Of a stretch of DNA of 9,231 nucleotides, positions 5,292 to 9,231 are shown piece by piece. The translations under genes and the position numbers were made by a program. The stretch spans positions 1 through 9,231 of the forward strand of contig CAYUFA010000097.1 of assembly GCA_964443845.1 (NCBI GenBank). Direction: 5' to 3'. This stretch comes from UBA9214 sp964443845 (lineage in GTDB: Bacteria; Pseudomonadota; Gammaproteobacteria; UBA9214). Positions within the stretch are counted from its first letter, which is position 1, and each line of letters starts with the position of its first letter. The notes beneath the pieces were generated by a model. It saw nothing but the letters and a program-made list of their open reading frames with translations, did not search any database and was not told the DNA's origin.

Positions 5292-6521
5292 ATGCGCCTG
5301 CTTCGCCTCATCGTGATCGTAGCGTGCGGCATCGTCGTGACCGTCGCAGCCAGTGCCGGGCTGTCCTACCGGCAGCAGACCCTGTCGGTGGACGGCGGGA
5401 ACTGGACGCTGGAAGTCCCGGCCGGCATGCGCCTGGAGTTGTTGACACAACGGCTGGATGGCCCCCGCATGCCCGTCTTCCTGCCGACCGGCGACCTGCT
5501 CATCGGCTCGCGATCCGGCAACGTCTACCGGCTGGCGCCCCCCTACCGCGATCCCGAGGTGCTGGTCAAACTGACGGACTATCCGCACAGCCTTGCTTAC
5601 CGTGACGGAGAACTGCTGATCGCCCGGACCGACGGCCTGTACCGGGCGTCCTGGTCGCCCGGGCAGAAAACACTCGATCCGGATGCGATCACGCTGCTCG
5701 CACCCCTCCCGACCGGCGGCCACAACAGCCGCACGGTGGCGGTCGGACCGGATCAGCGTATCTATCTGTCGCTCGGGCTCAGCGGCAACTGCCCGGACGA
5801 ATATCTCGGCGCCGGCTACCCCTTCGCCAGGCGGCGCGGCGGTGTGCTGGTGCTGGATGAAAGCACCACACCGCCACGCTGGCAACCCTTCGCCACCGGC
5901 CTGCGTAACCCGGTGGGTTTCGATTGGCACCCGGTGACCGGGGTGCTGTATGCCACGAACAACGGACCCGATCACCTCGGTTATGACCAGCCGCCGGAAT
6001 ACTTTGCCCGGCTCCTGCCCGGTTCGTTTCATGGCATGCCGTGGTTTCAGTACGACGGCGAGCAACTGCATCGGGATCACTGCATCGGCAGCCGGCCGCC
6101 GCGACCCGCGCGCGAGGTCAGCCTTCCGGTGGCGACCTTTCCGGCACGCAATGCGCCGCTGGGGATGACGTTCGTTCCCTCCGGGGCGCTGGATGCGCGC
6201 TTTGTCAACAATGCCATTGTGGCCCTGCACGGCTCCTGGGCCACCCGCCCTGGCGGCCGCTGGTTTGGCAGCCGGGCCACGCGCCGCCCGCCGAAGCTCG
6301 TGATGGTGCGATTCATTGCCGGCGCGGCCACCGGTGTGGCGGACGTGGTGACGGGTTTCCAGCGCGCGGACGGGACACGGCTGGCGCGGCCGGCGGGCGT
6401 GGCTGTCGGCCCGGACGGAGCGCTGTATTTCACCAGCGACGCCCACACGGAGGGCCTGTTTCGGCTGTCGCTGCTCAATTCCGGTGACAACAATGCAGTC
6501 GGAAGCGGCCCGGGCGAATAG
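5292..6521 (+). CDS. periplasmic PQQ-type glucose/sorbosone dehydrogenase family protein
   Basis: A 409-residue soluble beta-propeller of the glucose/sorbosone dehydrogenase (GSDH) family, whose known members oxidise sugars or polyols with PQQ in the periplasm. Residues 1-22 (MRLLRLIVIVACGIVVTVAASA) form a signal peptide. Family marks are GGHNSRTVAVGPDQRIYLSLG (142-162), with the His144 corresponding to the catalytic His of soluble glucose dehydrogenase; GLRNPVGFDWHP (203-214); NNGPDHLG (223-230); LGMTFVPSG (290-298); HGSW (313-316); and RPAGVAVGPDGALYFTSDA (366-384). There is no cytochrome c domain. An in-frame ATG at 5244 would add 16 residues; neither start has a clear Shine-Dalgarno, and I prefer 5292 because the signal peptide then has a normal length and 5244 lies on the edge of a repeat. 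The substrate cannot be read from the sequence. No PQQ biosynthesis gene is nearby. Confidence 0.88.
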   Translation: MRLLRLIVIVACGIVVTVAASAGLSYRQQTLSVDGGNWTLEVPAGMRLELLTQRLDGPRMPVFLPTGDLLIGSRSGNVYRLAPPYRDPEVLVKLTDYPHSLAYRDGELLIARTDGLYRASWSPGQKTLDPDAITLLAPLPTGGHNSRTVAVGPDQRIYLSLGLSGNCPDEYLGAGYPFARRRGGVLVLDESTTPPRWQPFATGLRNPVGFDWHPVTGVLYATNNGPDHLGYDQPPEYFARLLPGSFHGMPWFQYDGEQLHRDHCIGSRPPRPAREVSLPVATFPARNAPLGMTFVPSGALDARFVNNAIVALHGSWATRPGGRWFGSRATRRPPKLVMVRFIAGAATGVADVVTGFQRADGTRLARPAGVAVGPDGALYFTSDAHTEGLFRLSLLNSGDNNAVGSGPGE

Positions 6522-6582
6522 CCTGGCCGGAAATAGCAGGGCACGCAGGCATTGAAGAATGTTCCCTCCGTCTCCTTGACGG

Positions 6583-6783
6583 GTTCGTGCCCACCGTGAC
6601 GCGCGCTCGCCACCCGGGGATGTCGGGCGGCACCCGTTGCTTGCAGCCTGCGACCTCTTCCAGCAGCATGGCCCCCGTCCCTTCGCCGCGGGCGGCCACC
6701 GTCATGCCGCTGACGGCTGCGTTGATCAGATCGGCACAGGCGGTTCCCGGACGGGTGGCCAGCAGCCGGTCGGGCGCCGACGG
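6583..6783 (-). pseudogene. pfkA: decayed duplicate of the C-terminal end of 6-phosphofructokinase
   Basis: On the minus strand the frame reads APSAPDRLLATRPGTACADL..., then GMTVAARGEG and LLEEVAGCKQRVPPD, ending VGTN. This is the C-terminal part of PfkA-type 6-phosphofructokinases (usual pattern: PSAxDRxLATRxGxxAVDL, MVxLRG, PLEEVAGK...VPPDHP). The last part aligns with the pfkA end at 9149-9231 at about 85% of bases. Between PPD and VGTN this copy has lost one base and gained one, so IPGWRARVT stands where HPWVVSARR is expected: a compensated frameshift. The normal LGD and stop are missing; similarity ends right after GTN. The rest of the gene is absent upstream. It lies tail to tail with the dehydrogenase gene, 61 bp from its stop. 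Confidence 0.75.
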
Positions 6784-6837
6784 TGCGGTGACAGGGGGGA
6801 GACCATGATTTCCCGACAATTGGCGATAAGGATGAAT

Positions 6838-6902
6838 GGGGGCGGAGGGAGGATAAGGATTAATGAAATTTATGGTCTCCGCCCCTTATATCGCTTATAT
6901 CG
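6838..6902. repeat. palindrome and tandem 9-mer upstream of the VPEID-CTERM gene
   Basis: GGGGCGGAG (6839-6847) pairs with CTCCGCCCC (6877-6885) around a 29-nt AT-rich loop. The right arm region can also pair with GGGGGGAGACCAT at about 6794-6806, because ATGGTCTCCGCCCC (6872-6885) is nearly its complement. The right arm is followed by CTTATATCG twice in tandem (6885-6893 and 6894-6902). It lies about 25-90 bp upstream of the promoter at 6926-6954. It may be a REP-like element, a transcript end for neighbouring DNA, or an operator; the sequence does not decide. Confidence 0.5.
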
Positions 6903-6925
6903 TACCTGAGTTCAATGAGTCATTA

Positions 6926-6954
6926 TTGATGTTTCCCCGTCACAGCACTATATT
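6926..6954 (+). promoter_or_regulatory. sigma70-type promoter of the VPEID-CTERM/exosortase module
   Basis: TTGATG (6926-6931) and TATATT (6949-6954) are separated by 17 bases, in an AT-rich stretch unlike the flanking DNA. Transcription would start near 6961, giving a leader of about 37 nt to the ATG at 6998. This is the best housekeeping-type promoter in the window. Confidence 0.6.
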
Positions 6955-6986
6955 TATACAAAGGGGATGGTGTTTTACGCGTCAAT

Positions 6987-6993
6987 GGAGAGG
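6987..6993 (+). promoter_or_regulatory. ribosome binding site of the VPEID-CTERM gene
   Basis: GGAGAGG lies four bases before the ATG at 6998. It selects this start over an in-frame ATG at 6863, which would lie upstream of the promoter and hide the signal peptide. Confidence 0.7.
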
Positions 6994-6997
6994 TGAC

Positions 6998-7252
6998 ATG
7001 AATAGAACCAGACGTGCCTTTGTGCCTTTTGTACTTGCCAGTGCGGTATTTTCCGGTGCCACATTCGCTGCGCCTTCATCTGCGCCCGGGCAAGTGATCA
7101 GCAATTGTGCACCCGACTGTGTACGGCAAAACATCACACCTGTACGGGTACGGGCTGCAGCACCCGAAATCGATGCAGGCGGTGCGGGCGGTGCACTCGC
7201 ATTCCTGGTTACAGCGTTACTGATCATCGGAGAACGCGTACACCGTCAGTGA
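6998..7252 (+). CDS. small exported protein with VPEID-CTERM-type sorting tail
   Basis: An 84-residue protein, probably the cargo of the exosortase encoded next to it. Residues 1-24 are a signal peptide (basic MNRTRR, a hydrophobic core, cleavage at TFA|A). The tail has the three parts of an exosortase signal: the motif APEIDA (55-60), a hydrophobic helix (about 63-78, GAGGALAFLVTALLIIG) and a basic end (ERVHRQ). PEID followed by small residues matches the VPEID-CTERM class, with Ala in place of the first Val. Only about 30 residues lie between the two signals; they include NCAPDCV (Cys37, Cys41), which could form a disulfide. The cargo part has no family I recognise. The gene begins its own transcript and is followed after 103 bp by the exosortase on the same strand. 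It was overlooked easily because it is short. Confidence 0.82.
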   Translation: MNRTRRAFVPFVLASAVFSGATFAAPSSAPGQVISNCAPDCVRQNITPVRVRAAAPEIDAGGAGGALAFLVTALLIIGERVHRQ

Positions 7253-7355
7253 GACCCCGACGGGTGCCGGGTTGCCGTAGCAGTCATTTCCCCCGGGGGG
7301 CTTGCTGACTCGGCATGCAGGCGCGTAGCTGTCCCACGGTTCACCGCTGCCCTGA

Positions 7356-8996
7356 ATGGCTTTGTCAGATGACTTGAGCGGCGCGAAAGCCACGATTCCG
7401 GCGATTCATTCCTATCGTATCCTGCTGGTCCTGGCCCTCGTGGCAGAGGTGTTGGTCCTGTCGGACATCTACGAACCCTGGTTTCCGGTTGACCACAAAC
7501 TGCTCTGGTCCGAATGGATCGTAGCCAATTCGTCGATGCTGCTGCGGATGGTGGTGGCATCTATTGGTGTGCTTGTCCTCGTACTGTGGCCGCGTTTCAG
7601 GTCAATTGCCAACGAACTCTCCCTTACCCGGCATCATTACTGGTGGCTGTGGACGGTCGGACATCTGGCTGCGCTGGCCCTGTTTTCACTGTTGATCGTG
7701 ATCCTGATGAACGATGCACGCGCGCTGACAGTGGCTTCGCCAGGTCTCTATACGGGTTGGGTTGCGGCCGCGCTGGCAACAGCGGTGCTCTGGCTGGGTG
7801 CCTTTGCACCCCCCGGATTCTGGATATCACTGATCCGTCGCGAACGGCTCGCATTTGGCCTGGCTGCGCTGGCCGGTGTGGTTGCCTGGCTGGGAGGGCA
7901 GCTGACCCAGCAGCTGTGGGAGACGCTGGCAGCAGCCACGTTCTGGCTTGCCCGTCATATTCTGAGCCTGGTGATCCCATCAATCGTCAGTCTGGCGGAT
8001 GAAAAGATCCTTGGGACTGCGGCATTTCAGATCCAGATTGCACCGGAATGCTCCGGGTACGAGGGGATTTCACTGGTCACTGTATTTCTTGCGGTTTATC
8101 TGTGGTGGTTTCGCAATGAGATGCGTTTCCCGAATGCTTTCGTGCTTTTCCCGCTGGGTATTCTTGCAATCTACGTTGCCAATGCCCTGCGGTTGTCAGC
8201 ATTGATTCTTGTTGGCACGTACTACTCTCCCGAGGTAGCGGTGGGTGGTTTCCACTCCCAGGCAGGCTGGATTGCATTCACGGCAGTGGCATTGGGTGTG
8301 GTCGCATTTGCCCGCCATATGTCGTTTCTGCGTCGCGGGCCGGCGGCACGGTCCGCTGAAGGCGCGGCGAATCCTGCCTCGGCCCTGCTGGTACCCTTTT
8401 TCTGTATGACGGGTGCGGTCATGATTACGGCTGCATTTTCCGCCGGGTTCAATATCCTGTATCCCGTGCCGGTGGTGATTACCCTGGTTGCGCTCCGGCA
8501 CTATCGGCGTGCCTATGCCGGACTCGGCTGGCGGGGATCATGGTTTGCAGTATTTGCCGGATGTGTCGTATTTGCAGTGTGGATCCTGCTGGAGCCCGAT
8601 ACCGCAGCGAAGGGCCAGCAGCTGGAGGAACGAATTGCAGGGCTGTCTTCCGGTGTTGCCATCATCTGGGCGTCGTTCCGGGTGATCGGGTCGGTCATTG
8701 TCGTACCCATGGCAGAAGAACTTGCCTTTCGCGGCTACCTGCTCAGAAAGCTGGTGTCGAAAGATTTCGCAAAGGTTGCCGTTGGTCATTTCAGCTGGTT
8801 CTCATTCCTGTTTACGTCAGTATTGTTCGGCCTGCTCCACGACAGATGGGTTGCGGGAACGGTGGCAGGAATGATCTTTGCACTCGCACTGTACCGGCGG
8901 CGGCAGTTCGCTGACGCGCTTCTGGCGCATGTCACCGCAAATGCCCTGATAGCAGCCTATGTGCTGCTGTTCGGGCAGTGGGGCCTCTGGACCTGA
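7356..8996 (+). CDS. xrtE: exosortase E/CPBP protease fusion, VPEID-CTERM system
   Basis: A 546-residue polytopic inner-membrane protein that joins two enzymes. The N-terminal part (about 1-325) is an exosortase with the catalytic set Cys232 in PECSGYEG, Arg279 in ANALRLSAL and His300 in GGFHSQAGW; exosortases cut exported proteins at a C-terminal motif and may transfer them to another acceptor. The C-terminal part (about 340-546) is a CPBP (CAAX-type) intramembrane protease with EELAFRG (454-460), FGLLHD with His495, and AHVTAN (524-529). This fusion and its partner motif are the hallmark of the exosortase E/VPEID-CTERM family. The adjacent 84-residue protein is the only candidate substrate in view. 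The ATG at 7356 has no clear Shine-Dalgarno, so low or coupled translation is possible; the first membrane segment starts at about residue 21. The 103-bp space from the cargo gene holds no clear terminator, so one transcript is likely. No exopolysaccharide genes are nearby. Confidence 0.92.
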   Translation: MALSDDLSGAKATIPAIHSYRILLVLALVAEVLVLSDIYEPWFPVDHKLLWSEWIVANSSMLLRMVVASIGVLVLVLWPRFRSIANELSLTRHHYWWLWTVGHLAALALFSLLIVILMNDARALTVASPGLYTGWVAAALATAVLWLGAFAPPGFWISLIRRERLAFGLAALAGVVAWLGGQLTQQLWETLAAATFWLARHILSLVIPSIVSLADEKILGTAAFQIQIAPECSGYEGISLVTVFLAVYLWWFRNEMRFPNAFVLFPLGILAIYVANALRLSALILVGTYYSPEVAVGGFHSQAGWIAFTAVALGVVAFARHMSFLRRGPAARSAEGAANPASALLVPFFCMTGAVMITAAFSAGFNILYPVPVVITLVALRHYRRAYAGLGWRGSWFAVFAGCVVFAVWILLEPDTAAKGQQLEERIAGLSSGVAIIWASFRVIGSVIVVPMAEELAFRGYLLRKLVSKDFAKVAVGHFSWFSFLFTSVLFGLLHDRWVAGTVAGMIFALALYRRRQFADALLAHVTANALIAAYVLLFGQWGLWT

Positions 8997-9031
8997 GGAT
9001 CCAGGGGGGGCGAAGGGATTGCAACTTGCGG

Positions 9032-9054
9032 CGGGTCTGGTTTCAATAGACCCG
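9032..9054. terminator. possible two-way terminator between xrtE and pfkA
   Basis: CGGGTCT (9032-9038) and AGACCCG (9048-9054) pair perfectly over 7 bp around a 9-nt loop, in the 149-bp space between the converging genes xrtE and pfkA. No T-run flanks it on either side, so this is a weak call. Confidence 0.35.
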
Positions 9055-9145
9055 ATCATATTCCGGCCGGATACACAGTTAATCTGCTTCTCGGCCAACA
9101 TCCACAACCACGGATCTCCGATCCCTGTCGGCCTGCCCCGGGCAG

Positions 9146-9231
9146 TCAATCCCCCAGGTTCGTGCCCACCCGGCGTGCGCTCACCACCCAGGGATGATCG
9201 GGCGGCACCAGTTTCTTGCGGCCTGCGACCT
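9146..9231 (-). CDS. pfkA: 6-phosphofructokinase, C-terminal end (partial)
   Basis: On the minus strand the window opens in a codon of the form NAG and reads VAGRKKLVPPDHPWVV, then SARRVGTNLGD and TGA (9146-9148). This is the typical end of PfkA-type 6-phosphofructokinases, including the PPi- and ATP-using long-branch groups with the VPPDHPWVxxARxxGTxLGD ending. The enzyme phosphorylates fructose 6-phosphate in glycolysis. Only 27 full codons are visible, so the phosphate donor cannot be judged. The frame is intact and the ending complete, unlike the related fragment at 6583-6783. It converges on xrtE. Confidence 0.75.
   Translation of the reverse strand, partial: VAGRKKLVPPDHPWVVSARRVGTNLGD

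Noticed and set aside
5169..6446. 425-residue minus-strand open frame
   Set aside because: It is antisense to the dehydrogenase gene, whose conserved motifs identify the true strand; the antisense product is an Arg/Gly/Ala-rich sequence typical of GC-rich shadows.
6863..6997. N-terminal extension of the VPEID-CTERM protein from an ATG at 6863
   Set aside because: The extension lies across the promoter and palindrome, has no ribosome site, and would put 45 residues in front of a typical signal peptide.
7286..7300. CCCCCGGGGGG palindrome between the cargo gene and xrtE as a terminator
   Set aside because: It has no loop and no T-run; it is a base-composition palindrome.
1..9231. CRISPR array, rRNA or phage genes
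   Set aside because: No regularly spaced direct repeats, rRNA-like stretches or phage structural proteins were seen on either strand.

Overview
The window is GC-rich (clearly above 60% by eye). Its genes look proteobacterial, most likely from a gammaproteobacterium such as a sulfur-oxidising or environmental lineage; the taxonomy is inference. The support is a DegP/DegQ-type HtrA, a periplasmic MsrA/MsrB fusion, a RAYT-type transposase remnant with REP-like palindromes, a 6-phosphofructokinase end, and an exosortase E/VPEID-CTERM pair.

Layout. Bases 1-87 may hold the tail of an upstream gene. Bases 88-519 are non-coding and full of repeats: copy 1 of a dispersed repeat (118-204, resumed at 401-421), split by a 196-bp fold-back segment (205-400), plus three GGGTCAGACCC-like motifs. 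Next is a divergent pair, a secreted PDZ-domain protein on the minus strand (520-1488) and an HtrA serine protease on the plus strand (1660-3087). A good sigma-E-type promoter match faces the PDZ gene. Bases 3088-3798 hold a decayed RAYT transposase (about 3220-3561, minus), otherwise nothing I can name, and a probable promoter. A secreted MsrA-thioredoxin-MsrB fusion follows (3799-5070), then a perfect 13-bp palindrome and repeat copy 2 (5126-5212). A periplasmic PQQ-type glucose/sorbosone dehydrogenase family protein lies at 5292-6521 (possibly from 5244).

The right part is the most interesting. Bases 6583-6783 (minus) are a decayed duplicate of the C-terminal end of 6-phosphofructokinase, and the 3' end of an apparently sound pfkA enters the window at 9146-9231 (minus). 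Between them lies a two-gene protein-sorting module: an 84-residue secreted protein with a C-terminal VPEID-CTERM-type tail (6998-7252), preceded by a good sigma70-type promoter, and a 546-residue exosortase E/CPBP-protease fusion (7356-8996).

How the genes work together. Left and middle genes suit envelope protein quality control and repair of oxidised periplasmic proteins: HtrA degrades misfolded proteins, the PDZ protein may assist it, and MsrAB reduces methionine sulfoxide. The exosortase module appears self-contained, one small cargo and one processing enzyme, and its placement between a pfkA end and a displaced pfkA 3' fragment suggests insertion at, or duplication of, the pfkA 3' end.
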